Assembly: GCA_948766235.1 (NCBI GenBank)
Contig: CAQCFX010000044.1
Location: forward strand, 1-13,597
Origin: an uncultured Oscillospiraceae bacterium
Lineage (GTDB): Bacteria; Bacillota; Clostridia; Oscillospirales; Oscillospiraceae
Direction of reading: 5' to 3'
DNA: 13,597 bases
Both the position numbers and the translations under genes were made by a program. Below, in pieces: positions 8,001 through 12,767 of the stretch (positions are counted from its first letter, which is position 1; every line of letters starts with the position of its first letter). The notes beneath the pieces were generated by a model. It did no database searches. It saw nothing but the letters and a program-made list of their open reading frames with translations, and was not told the origin of the DNA.

Positions 8001-8492
8001 GCAGCGGGTGTAGCCCAGGGCGGCCAGCCGGTCGGAGAGCTGCTCCAGGTCGTAGCTGCCCTTGGCCTCCAGCTCCACCACATGGGCGGCAAGCTCCCCG
8101 GGGGGGAGGGTGCGCTGCAACAGGCCCTCCACCGTGGCGGCAATGAGCCTGGCCCGGCCCTGGGCCATGGCGTGGAAGGCGGCGATGCGCTGGTGCTCCC
8201 ACTGGCGGGAGGCCACCGCCCCCGGGTGGAACAAAAACTCCCGGGCGCACAGCAAAAGGGCGCTCTCCCCCGTCAGGGCGGTGACGTCGGCGGCCAGCCG
8301 GGCGCACTCCCCCTCGTCCGCGCACACCAGCACCACGGGCACGTCCAGCCGGGTGAGAAGCCCGGCGGCGAAGTGGGCGCGGTGGACGGGGGACAGGCCG
8401 GACACCTCCACCGGGGAGCGGCCGGACTCTAAATCAGCCGTGAGCCGGGCGAACTCGGGCACCCGGTCTAAAATGTTTAAAAGCTGCTTCAT
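5100..8492 (-). CDS. mfd: Transcription-repair coupling factor Mfd
   Basis: Mfd displaces RNA polymerase stalled at DNA damage and recruits UvrA for nucleotide excision repair. The 1130-residue length is near the family norm of 1150-1180. Visible domains, in order, are an N-terminal UvrB-homology region (about 1-350), the RNA-polymerase-interacting CarD-like domain around 458-520 (DLVVHEHHGIGRFVG), and a RecG-like translocase. The translocase has Walker A GDVGYGKTE (613-621), the DEEQ box at 714-717, the LSATPIPRT motif near 740 and motifs V-VI including IRGRVGRS near 895. The C-terminal TRCF domain lies after about 980. ATG 8492 has GAGG seven bases upstream. Its place after prs and pth follows the Bacillus order prs-ctc-pth-fin-mfd. 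Here a regulatory islet separates pth from mfd. No key motif is missing. Confidence 0.98.
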   Translation of the reverse strand: MKQLLNILDRVPEFARLTADLESGRSPVEVSGLSPVHRAHFAAGLLTRLDVPVVLVCADEGECARLAADVTALTGESALLLCAREFLFHPGAVASRQWEHQRIAAFHAMAQGRARLIAATVEGLLQRTLPPGELAAHVVELEAKGSYDLEQLSDRLAALGYTRCQQVEGVGQFALRGGILDVFSPGQDNPVRVEFWDQDVDSMGLFDVSSQRRVGRLDKAVFLPVSELLPVRDDAGNWERLSDCRLPERYSKLATAAHHLPPEAVVCLSESSRVAERGRNWLWQLNEDIKTLIEAGAVDGKRAVFSAAMDELMAQLSDHALCFLDSFTTSSTPLPPKAVLTAQGRQLSSFGASLDTAAADLTQLQNAGAASVVLVGSEQRALNLQSMLRERKIRSAVDFQLHDLPQPGGITIAVGGLSAGFDYVGCPFAVLTEGGSEPRKRGRRLKHAADRRKVDSFTDLSPGDLVVHEHHGIGRFVGMVKMTVDGVEKDYVKLAYAGTDTLYLPATQLDAISKYIGGGDDPEKKKLSKLGGTEWEKAKTRTRKAVKDLAKGLIQLYAQRQRQPGYAFSPDSPWQKEFEEDFPYDETEDQLRSIREIKRDMETPRPMDRLLCGDVGYGKTEVALRAVMKCVLDGKQAAILVPTTVLARQHYLTARGRFAKYPVEIEVVSRFRTPAQMKKALAGVENGSVDLLIGTHRLLQKDVRFKDLGLLVVDEEQRFGVTHKERLKEISKQVDVLTLSATPIPRTLNMALSGIRDMSAIEEPPASRQPVQTYVLEHDWSVLADAMRRELERGGQVYYLHNRVDTIERTAARIKEMLGEGAQVAVGHGKMSQEELSDVMTRVSDGEVDVLVCTTIIETGIDIANVNTLIIEDADKMGLAQLHQIRGRVGRSPRRAYAYMTYRQGKVLTEIAAKRLSAIREYAEFGSGFKIAMRDLEIRGAGNLLGPEQSGFLMSVGYDLYLKLLEEAVLEEKGEKPQRLSECAVDLTVAASIPDKYVPSPEQRMDLYRRIARIRAQEDADDMTDELIDRFGDPPRQVNNLISVALLRGQAAACSITEITQKSGALSFALEKFDLEAVAALAGQYSGRMLFSPGDKPALALKLKKGEDPLRMAAQAVEKYAALLPASPQP

Positions 8493-8543
8493 AGTGAGAC
8501 CTCAAATTGAAAAATATGGAAGGAACGGGCAAAAGACATGGCG

Positions 8544-8637
8544 GCAGGCCGGAGCGCACCGCTCTGCACGGCGGAGCAGGGCAGGCTACAGTGCGCTCGG
8601 GCCCTGCCCCGCGTTGGAGCGGTACGCTCCGGCCTGC
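8544..8637 (-). repeat. Large two-stage hairpin with 18-nt conserved loop, copy 2
   Basis: Outer arms 8544-8564 and 8617-8637 pair over 21 bp. The one imperfect position is a G-U pair only on the minus strand. An inner 7-bp stem (8576-8582 with 8601-8607) closes directly on an 18-base loop (8583-8600, minus-strand CCGAGCGCACTGTAGCCT). The loop is 15/18 identical to copy 1 at 3765-3782, while the stem sequences differ. It sits between the XRE stop and the mfd start, and no T-run follows. Confidence 0.75.
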
Positions 8638-8652
8638 GCGGGGGCGATTCCC

Positions 8653-8865
8653 TCACCGGGGCTGGTCCGAACGGCCCAGCAGATAGTCGGTTGTGACATC
8701 GAAATAATCGGCAAGGGCGATTAGATGTTGAACATCCGGATAATTTTTTGCCTTTTCATAGGTATAGACAGAGTATCTCTTAACGCCAATAATTTTGCCG
8801 ACGGCATCTTGAGACAGTCCACGGGCTTCTCGAAGTTCTTTTACACGTGCCGCGAATTTTTCCAT
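8653..8865 (-). CDS. XRE/Cro-C1-type helix-turn-helix repressor, small
   Basis: A 70-residue DNA-binding protein consisting almost entirely of an HTH_3 domain. It begins MEKFAARVKELREARGLSQD, has a second helix pair in VGKIIGVKRYSVYTYE, and ends with the family block ALADYFDVTTDYLLGRSD. ATG 8865, with GGGG seven bases upstream, is preferred. An in-frame TTG at 8892 would add nine residues but would overlap the -35 box of the divergent promoter. The coding sequence is visibly AT-richer than mfd and pth. It is transcribed away from the DUF6809-like gene across an 83-bp gap containing a 12-bp direct repeat, so it probably represses that gene and perhaps itself. There is no second domain, so inducer sensing is not evident. 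A phage or integrative-element origin is possible but unproven. Confidence 0.92.
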   Translation of the reverse strand: MEKFAARVKELREARGLSQDAVGKIIGVKRYSVYTYEKAKNYPDVQHLIALADYFDVTTDYLLGRSDQPR

Positions 8866-8885
8866 GTAGTAACCCCATTTCTTTA

Positions 8886-8914
8886 TTGACAAGTAGAGTT
8901 TAACCTGCTATACT
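8886..8914 (+). promoter_or_regulatory. Near-consensus sigma-A promoter for the DUF6809-like gene
   Basis: Perfect TTGACA (8886-8891), a 17-base spacer and TATACT (8909-8914) point to the plus-strand gene at 8949. The predicted start near 8921 gives a leader of about 28 nt with a GGGGGGAG ribosome site. Such strength next to a repressor gene suggests the promoter is normally held off. Confidence 0.88.
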
Positions 8915-8930
8915 ATGTGTAGAGATAAAC
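8893..8930. promoter_or_regulatory. Candidate XRE operator: 12-bp direct repeat over the promoter
   Basis: GTAGAGTTTAAC (8893-8904) and GTAGAGATAAAC (8919-8930) match at 10 of 12 positions, 26 bp apart. One lies in the promoter spacer and the other across the expected transcription start. Binding at either would block RNA polymerase. The assignment to the adjacent XRE protein is inferred from position. Confidence 0.55.
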
Positions 8931-8948
8931 ATACAGGGGGGAGCCGCT

Positions 8949-9230
8949 ATGTCTGAAATTATGAATGAACTCTATTATATGGTAGATGGCTGGGCAGGTC
9001 AACAGTATGAAAGCGATGAGGCCACAAAGGGATTAGAGGAGCAAAAATATGCCTTACAGGAGGAAATCGCCTGCCGGGTGGGGGAAAACGGCCAGGAAAT
9101 GGTGGAAGAACTGTCCAATTTGTGCCTGAAATTAGAGGACATCCATGACAAGGCGTTATTTCGCGCGGCGGTGCGCCTGGGGGCGGAGCTGGCGGGGAGC
9201 ATGCCCCAACCGAACGGCACGCCCAATTAG
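8949..9230 (+). CDS. Small helical protein resembling DUF6809
   Basis: A 93-residue acidic protein of unknown function, with no signal peptide or membrane segment. The N-terminal ELYY and a C-terminal FRAAVRLGAELA segment, separated by a charged, probably coiled region with many Glu and Leu, recall the DUF6809 family of small Firmicute proteins. That match is from memory and unsearched. ATG 8949 has GGGGGGAG five bases upstream and a near-consensus promoter before it. It is the only plus-strand gene between mfd and the HD-domain gene. It faces pth tail to tail and runs into the hairpin cluster at 9245-9499. Its pairing with a divergent XRE regulator suggests a small repressor-controlled module. 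A toxin-antitoxin role is conceivable, but nothing in the sequence shows it. Confidence 0.82.
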   Translation: MSEIMNELYYMVDGWAGQQYESDEATKGLEEQKYALQEEIACRVGENGQEMVEELSNLCLKLEDIHDKALFRAAVRLGAELAGSMPQPNGTPN

Positions 9231-9244
9231 GCGCAGAGACGATA

Positions 9245-9499
9245 GGTGCTCATCTTACTATGTTTGCATACCAGCGGCAGCACCAATCGGCGCATCTGCG
9301 TCGAAAGCCGCTGGCGCCGGAAGGGGCCGCGGCCAACTTGCGTATAGGGCTCCCCCGTAAACAGGGGGGTCTCGGGGGGAGGCCCGACTGTGGACGCGAA
9401 AGCGTCCACCCGGAGGGCGTCCCCCTGAGTGTGTCTTTGCCTACTTTCTGCACAAGCAGAAAGTAGGGCGCTGGTCCCCAGTGGGGACCGTCCAGCGCC
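9245..9499 (+). other. Multi-hairpin tract, candidate structured RNA or intergenic repeat
   Basis: This 286-bp convergent gap between the DUF6809-like gene and pth is packed with inverted repeats. GGTGCT (9245-9250) can pair with AGCACC shortly downstream. CCAGCGGC (9271-9278) pairs with GCCGCTGG (9307-9314). GGGCTCCCCC pairs with GGGGGAGGCCC around 9347-9384 with one bulge. GTGGACGC and GCGTCCAC (9390-9409) close a GAAA tetraloop. CTACTTTCTGC (9441-9451) pairs with GCAGAAAGTAG (9456-9466) over an ACAA loop. GGCGCTGGTCCCC (9467-9479) pairs with 9483-9499 with a small bulge. The GNRA loop appears only on the plus strand, favouring plus transcription, perhaps as the 3' part of the upstream mRNA. 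No coding frame or clear T-run terminator was found. Confidence 0.55.
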
Positions 9500-9516
9500 G
9501 ACCGAGCCGAAGGCCT

Positions 9517-10104
9517 TCAATTAAAGCGGTTCATCGCCTTCTGCGGTCCATCCTTCAGGAAGCACTCCACCGCGTCGGCGGCGCGCTTCACCGCCGCGTC
9601 CATCACCTTTTTGTCCTCGCCCTGGAATTTGCCCAGCACCCAGTCCGCCATGTCGTAGTCCGGGTGGGGCTTGCCGCCCACCCCCACCTTCAGCCGGGGG
9701 AACTGGTCGGTGCCCAGGTGCTGGATGATGCTTTTCAGGCCGTTGTGCCCCCCGGCGGAGCCGCCCGTGCGGATGCGCAGCTTGCCCAGGGGCAGGTCCA
9801 CGTCGTCGGAGATGACCAGTACGTGGTCGGGCGGGATTTTGTAAAACCGGGCCGCCTCCCCCACCGCCTCGCCGGACAGGTTCATGAAGGTGACGGGCTT
9901 CATCACCAGCGCCCCCTGAGCGCCGATGGCGGCAGTGGCCGTAAGGGCTTTGAACTTCAGGCGCTGGATGGGGAAGCCGCCCCGCTCCCCCAGCTCGTCC
10001 GCCACCAAAAAGCCCGCGTTGTGGCGGGTGTTTTCATATTGGTCTCCCGGATTGCCCAGGCCCGCAATGAGCCAGGAAACCGGGAGCTTTTTTTGGAATA
10101 ACAT
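9517..10104 (-). CDS. pth: Peptidyl-tRNA hydrolase
   Basis: Pth releases tRNA from prematurely dropped peptidyl-tRNA in the cytoplasm and is essential in most bacteria. From ATG 10104 the protein has 195 residues, normal for the family. The N-terminal block LIAGLGNPG is followed by TRHNAGF with catalytic His28, then MNLSGEAV, DDVDLPLGKLR with the conserved Asp, and GGSAGGHNGLKSI. The start is chosen because GGGAGG lies seven bases upstream and the family motif begins at residue 12. A longer in-frame opening to 10233 runs through the dispersed repeat and is not credible. No good promoter is visible directly upstream, so expression probably depends on read-through from prs, across the repeat and its hairpin. 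It converges with the DUF6809-like gene. Confidence 0.97.
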   Translation of the reverse strand: MLFQKKLPVSWLIAGLGNPGDQYENTRHNAGFLVADELGERGGFPIQRLKFKALTATAAIGAQGALVMKPVTFMNLSGEAVGEAARFYKIPPDHVLVISDDVDLPLGKLRIRTGGSAGGHNGLKSIIQHLGTDQFPRLKVGVGGKPHPDYDMADWVLGKFQGEDKKVMDAAVKRAADAVECFLKDGPQKAMNRFN

Positions 10105-10181
10105 GGGGGAACCTCCCGCAAACAGGAATATCCCAGTCCCGTGAGCCGGGGCTGGGCAGGGAAGAACCGCTCCAGGAAGAA

Positions 10182-10308
10182 GCGTGGAGCCGTCGTGAGC
10201 AGCGCGGATGGAACGGAGCGAAGATAAAATCAAGACCCACGCAGTGGGCCTTGATTTTTATCTGAGTCGGAGTGAAGCCGCGCGTTGCGAACAGGCGCAA
10301 CGTGACAA
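10182..10308 (+). repeat. Dispersed repeat with variable central hairpin, copy A
   Basis: The left block 10182-10221 is 36/40 identical to 12631-12670, and the right block 10264-10308 is 41/45 identical to 12711-12755. Between them lies an AT-rich hairpin unrelated to that of copy B. The right block contains a 7-bp hairpin CGTTGCG/CGCAACG with loop AACAGG. The copy lies between prs and pth, opposite to the direction of those genes. No open frame of note and no transposase is present. Confidence 0.8.
10222..10263 (-). terminator. Central hairpin of repeat copy A, possible attenuator between prs and pth
   Basis: Arms of 19-20 bases (AGATAAAA at the base, GTGGG/CCCAC at the tip, loop GCA) pair with one bulge. 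The single non-Watson-Crick pair is G-U only on the minus strand. The descending arm on that strand is T-rich (TTGATTTTATCT), resembling an intrinsic terminator, but no T-run follows outside the stem. It could partially terminate prs transcripts. Confidence 0.45.
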
Positions 10309-10360
10309 CAGCATACGCTTCCCGGGAACGGGAGTTCTCTCTCTAATTGTATTGTAAAAT

Positions 10361-11326
10361 TTAACACCACAACTTGGATACCGACCGCTCCTCGTAAATG
10401 CGCTCGATGGCCTCGGCAAAGAGATGGGCCACGGAGAGGTACTTCACCTTGGGGCACAGCTCGGCGATGTTTTCCTTGGGCTGGATGGTGTTGAGGAAGA
10501 CCACCTCGTCCAGCACCGAGTCGTTGATGCGCTGGATGGCGGGGCCGGAGAGCACGCCGTGGCTGGCGCAGGCGGTGACGGACTTGGCTTGGCCAATCTC
10601 CACCAGGGCCTGGGCCGCGTGGCACAGGGAGCCGCCGGTGTCCACCATGTCGTCCAGCAGGATGACATTCTTGCCGGTGACGTCGCCGATGATGTTCATC
10701 ACCTCGGAGGAGTTGGCCTTCTGCCGGCGTTTGTCCACGATGGCCATGGGCATATCCAGCTTCTGGGCGAAGGAGCGGGCGCGGGCCACGCTGCCCACGT
10801 CGGGAGAGACCACCATGGTCTCGTCATGGACGGGGGCGAAGCGGCGGAAGAAATGGTCCACAAACACGGGGGAACCCATCAGGTTGTCCACCGGGATGTC
10901 GAAGAAGCCCTGAATCTGATTGGCGTGCAGGTCCATGGTGAGCACCCGGTCCGCCCCGGCGCGGGTGATCAGGTTGGCCACCAGCTTGGCGGAGATGGGG
11001 TCGCGGGGCTTGGTCTTGCGGTCCTGCCGGGCGTAGCCGAAGTAGGGAATCACGGCGGTGATGCGCCCGGCGCTGGCCCGCTTGAGCGCGTCAATCATGA
11101 TGAGCAGCTCCATCAGGTTGTCGTTCACCGGGGAGCTGGTGGACTGCACCACGAACACGTCGGAGCCGCGGACGGTTTCAAAAATGGAGACGAAATTCTC
11201 GCCGTCGGAGAAAGCGCCGGTCTCGGCGTTGCCCAGGGGAATGCTCAGCTCCTTGCAGATGTCAATGGCCAAAGCCCGGTTGGAGCTGCCGGAAAAGATT
11301 TTCAGGTCCTTGCCGTGTGAGATCAT
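10361..11326 (-). CDS. prs: Ribose-phosphate pyrophosphokinase (PRPP synthetase)
   Basis: Prs makes 5-phosphoribosyl 1-diphosphate from ribose 5-phosphate and ATP, feeding purine, pyrimidine, NAD, His and Trp synthesis. From ATG 11326 it has 321 residues, typical of class I enzymes. Visible motifs are the N-terminal IFSGSSNRALA, the flexible-loop block YFGYARQDRK near residues 95-105, the TMDLHANQIQGFF segment near 130, and the PRPP-binding loop DDMVDTGGS at 225-233. The start at 11326 has AGAGGA about ten bases upstream. An in-frame opening to 11398 would add 24 residues preceding the family's normal start. It has its own extended -10 promoter and about a 75-nt leader. It heads the prs-pth-mfd block conserved in Firmicutes. 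Confidence 0.97.
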   Translation of the reverse strand: MISHGKDLKIFSGSSNRALAIDICKELSIPLGNAETGAFSDGENFVSIFETVRGSDVFVVQSTSSPVNDNLMELLIMIDALKRASAGRITAVIPYFGYARQDRKTKPRDPISAKLVANLITRAGADRVLTMDLHANQIQGFFDIPVDNLMGSPVFVDHFFRRFAPVHDETMVVSPDVGSVARARSFAQKLDMPMAIVDKRRQKANSSEVMNIIGDVTGKNVILLDDMVDTGGSLCHAAQALVEIGQAKSVTACASHGVLSGPAIQRINDSVLDEVVFLNTIQPKENIAELCPKVKYLSVAHLFAEAIERIYEERSVSKLWC

Positions 11327-11409
11327 GCTCGCAACTTCCTCTCTTAGAATATGTTGGGTAAAAATTTTGTGAAAACAGAGAAAATCAACCAGTTTCAAGA
11401 ACCACCCGC

Positions 11410-11438
11410 ATTATATCAGAAAAGCCGAGGGTTTGAAA
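11410..11438 (-). promoter_or_regulatory. Extended -10 promoter of prs
   Basis: The minus strand has TGATATAAT, an extended -10 element (TATAAT at 11410-11415). The -35 position, 17 bases away, is TTTCAA (11433-11438), which is weak and fits an extended -10 promoter. The start would be near 11403. Confidence 0.72.
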
Positions 11439-11520
11439 GGCTTTTTCAAATATTTAGGGCGATTGTCCCATTTAACTAAAAATTTGTCAAAAAAGAGGGA
11501 AAAAGCGGTGAAAACGGCGG

Positions 11521-11546
11521 GACCTCCCGGTCAGCACCGGGAGGTC
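11521..11546 (-). terminator. Hairpin spanning the stop codon of the HD gene
   Basis: GACCTCCCGG and CCGGGAGGTC form a perfect 10-bp stem with a six-base loop. On the minus strand the loop contains the TGA stop of the HD-domain gene, so the last codons form the ascending arm. Only broken T tracts (GTTTTC, CTTTTTCCC) follow several bases later, so termination efficiency is uncertain. Confidence 0.5.
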
Positions 11547-12028
11547 AGGGGCAGCCAGCGCTGGATGCGCCGGGTCTGATAGAGATGGACCACCTCGATG
11601 GTGGCGCACACCTTGTCGGCGATGTTCACCGCCAGCGCCTCCCGGCACCGGGGCAGGTGAACCGCCAGGGGGAACATATGGGAGACGATGGCGTTTTTCT
11701 CCCGCTCGGACAGGTCGGGGCACAGGGCGGAGGCGTTGCGCAGGGCGAACTCCGGGTGGTCCAGGCACTGGTTGCCGGGGTGGGCGGAGCGGTCGGCCGG
11801 GTCGTAGAGGTACAAATCGTGCAGCAGCCCCGCCCGGGCGGCGGCCCGGTAGTCCCAGCCCAGATAGCGGGCCAGGCGGAAAGCCACGTAGGACACGAAC
11901 AGGGAGTGCTGATAGCAGGTGATGGAAAAATGATGCCGCCAGCGGTTCATAGCGCGGACCTCGCTGCTGTCCAGCAGGGAGCCCACGCAGTCCAGGAAGG
12001 CGGCGGCGTTTAAATCGTGTTTGGACAT
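11531..12028 (-). CDS. HD-domain phosphohydrolase-like protein
   Basis: A 165-residue soluble protein with the metal-binding HD signature. His41 lies in CYQHSLF, the HD doublet H70-D71 in AGLLHDLYLYD, and a late Asp138 in NIADKV. His91 and His117 could be further ligands. HD proteins hydrolyse phosphate esters, commonly nucleotides or cyclic nucleotides, but the substrate here cannot be told. There is no RelA-type synthetase domain, response-regulator domain or membrane segment. ATG 12028 has AAAGGGG nine bases upstream. It has its own promoter and is divergent from the gntR-like gene across 253 bp. prs follows downstream but has a separate promoter. The stop codon lies in the loop of a hairpin. 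Confidence 0.88.
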   Translation of the reverse strand: MSKHDLNAAAFLDCVGSLLDSSEVRAMNRWRHHFSITCYQHSLFVSYVAFRLARYLGWDYRAAARAGLLHDLYLYDPADRSAHPGNQCLDHPEFALRNASALCPDLSEREKNAIVSHMFPLAVHLPRCREALAVNIADKVCATIEVVHLYQTRRIQRWLPLTSRC

Positions 12029-12121
12029 AGGAAAAGACCCCTTTCCGAAATCAAAAAATGAAACGAGTCGGTTGGTAGATTTTTTGACACTTTCCGCCCT
12101 GTGTCACAAGGGCGCATCAAC

Positions 12122-12150
12122 ATTATAGCAGGTGGAAGGTCGCTTGTCAG
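12122..12150 (-). promoter_or_regulatory. Sigma-A promoter of the HD gene
   Basis: The minus strand has CTGACA (12145-12150), a 17-base spacer and TATAAT (12122-12127). The start is expected near 12115. A 6-bp hairpin CGCCCT/AGGGCG (12095-12114) would lie at the very 5' end of the mRNA, leaving a leader of about 87 nt. Confidence 0.85.
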
Positions 12151-12199
12151 CCACCTTTCGCAAAATTTAAACTGTAAAATCTGGAAAAATTTTTTGTGC

Positions 12200-12228
12200 T
12201 TGACAGGGGCTGCCGCCCATGCTATGAT
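12200..12228 (+). promoter_or_regulatory. Sigma-A promoter of the gntR-ABC operon
   Basis: TTGACA (12200-12205), a 17-base spacer and TATGAT (12223-12228) form a near-consensus promoter. Transcription would begin near 12235, immediately before the 9-bp tandem repeats at 12237-12263, giving a leader of about 47 nt with an AAAGGAGG ribosome site. Confidence 0.9.
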
Positions 12229-12236
12229 AACCGTGT

Positions 12237-12263
12237 TAATACAAATAGTACAGTTAGTACAAT
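12237..12263 (+). promoter_or_regulatory. Candidate GntR operator: three 9-bp tandem units
   Basis: TAATACAAA, TAGTACAGT and TAGTACAAT follow each other without gaps, sharing TA(A/G)TACA at a 9-bp period. The core GTAC is palindromic, so GTACAGTTAGTAC can also be read as a dyad, as expected for a dimeric GntR protein. It lies at the transcription start, fitting autorepression by the adjacent YtrA-type regulator (inferred). Confidence 0.6.
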
Positions 12264-12281
12264 TTGAAAGGAGGCGGGGCC

Positions 12282-12647
12282 ATGCTCAGCCTGAACTATC
12301 GGGACGGCCGCCCCATCTACGAACAGGTGCGGGACGGCCTGCGCCGTCTTATCATCACGGGGGCCATCCCGCCGGGGGATAAGCTGCCCTCGGTGCGGGG
12401 CATGGCGGGGCAGCTGGCCATCAACCCCAACACCATCCAGCGGGCCTACGAGGCGCTGGAGCAGGAGGGCTACGCCTACTCGGTGCCGGGGAAGGGGAGC
12501 TTCGCCGCCCTGCCCCAGGACGTCACGGACAAACGGCGGGAGGAGCTGCTCTCCAAGCTGGACGCCATTGTCCAGGAGCTGGTCTACCTGGGGATGAGCC
12601 GCCAGGACGTGGCCCGGCGGTGCACAGGAAGCGCGGAGCCGTCGTGA
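12282..12647 (+). CDS. GntR-family transcriptional repressor, YtrA subfamily
   Basis: A 121-residue regulator with an N-terminal winged helix-turn-helix and a short C-terminal dimerisation tail, the size typical of the YtrA subfamily. The signature runs PIYEQVRDGLRRLI, PPGDKLPSVRGMA (residues about 30-45) and INPNTIQRAYEALEQEGY (about 47-65). ATG 12282 has AAAGGAGG seven bases upstream, and an in-frame TTG at 12264 lies before that site. YtrA proteins normally repress their own operon, which encodes ABC transporters induced by cell-wall-active compounds. Here an ABC ATPase gene follows after 120 bp. The last codons (GSAEPS) and the stop are part of a dispersed repeat, and the identical SAEPS end occurs on the unrelated ATPase, so the tail was probably replaced or extended by repeat insertion. 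Confidence 0.95.
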   Translation: MLSLNYRDGRPIYEQVRDGLRRLIITGAIPPGDKLPSVRGMAGQLAINPNTIQRAYEALEQEGYAYSVPGKGSFAALPQDVTDKRREELLSKLDAIVQELVYLGMSRQDVARRCTGSAEPS

Positions 12648-12755
12648 GCAGTGCGGATGGACTGGAGCGAGGGCGAGCGGAGGGCCGCAGGGCGGCCCGG
12701 AGACCAGCCCGAGTCGGAAGGAAGCCGCGCGTCGCGAACAGGCGCAGCGTGACAA
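12631..12755 (+). repeat. Dispersed repeat with variable central hairpin, copy B
   Basis: The left block (12631-12670) begins inside gntR and contains its stop. A GC-rich hairpin follows (12671-12710, tip GGGCCGC/GCGGCCC with loop AGG at 12682-12698), then the right block (12711-12755). The flanks match copy A at 36/40 and 41/45, while the central hairpin is unrelated in sequence. The copy fills nearly all of the gap between gntR and the ABC gene and ends directly at the ABC gene's GGAGG ribosome site. Confidence 0.8.
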
Positions 12756-12767
12756 GGAGGAATGAAC

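Noticed and set aside
10105..10233. N-terminal extension of pth to 10233.
   Set aside because: The added residues are encoded by the dispersed repeat and intergenic DNA. The ATG at 10104 has a good GGGAGG site and begins at the family's normal N-terminus.
11327..11398. N-terminal extension of prs by 24 residues.
   Set aside because: It would start within about 5 bases of the predicted transcription start, lacks a ribosome site, and precedes the family's normal start at 11326.
10182..12755. CRISPR array or direct-repeat cluster formed by the dispersed repeats.
   Set aside because: The copies are more than 2 kb apart, longer than CRISPR repeats, not regularly spaced, and no cas gene is present.
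12762..12767. Earlier ATG of the ABC ATPase at 12762.
   Set aside because: It is only one base from the GGAGG site, too close for initiation. The ATG at 12768 has a seven-base spacing.
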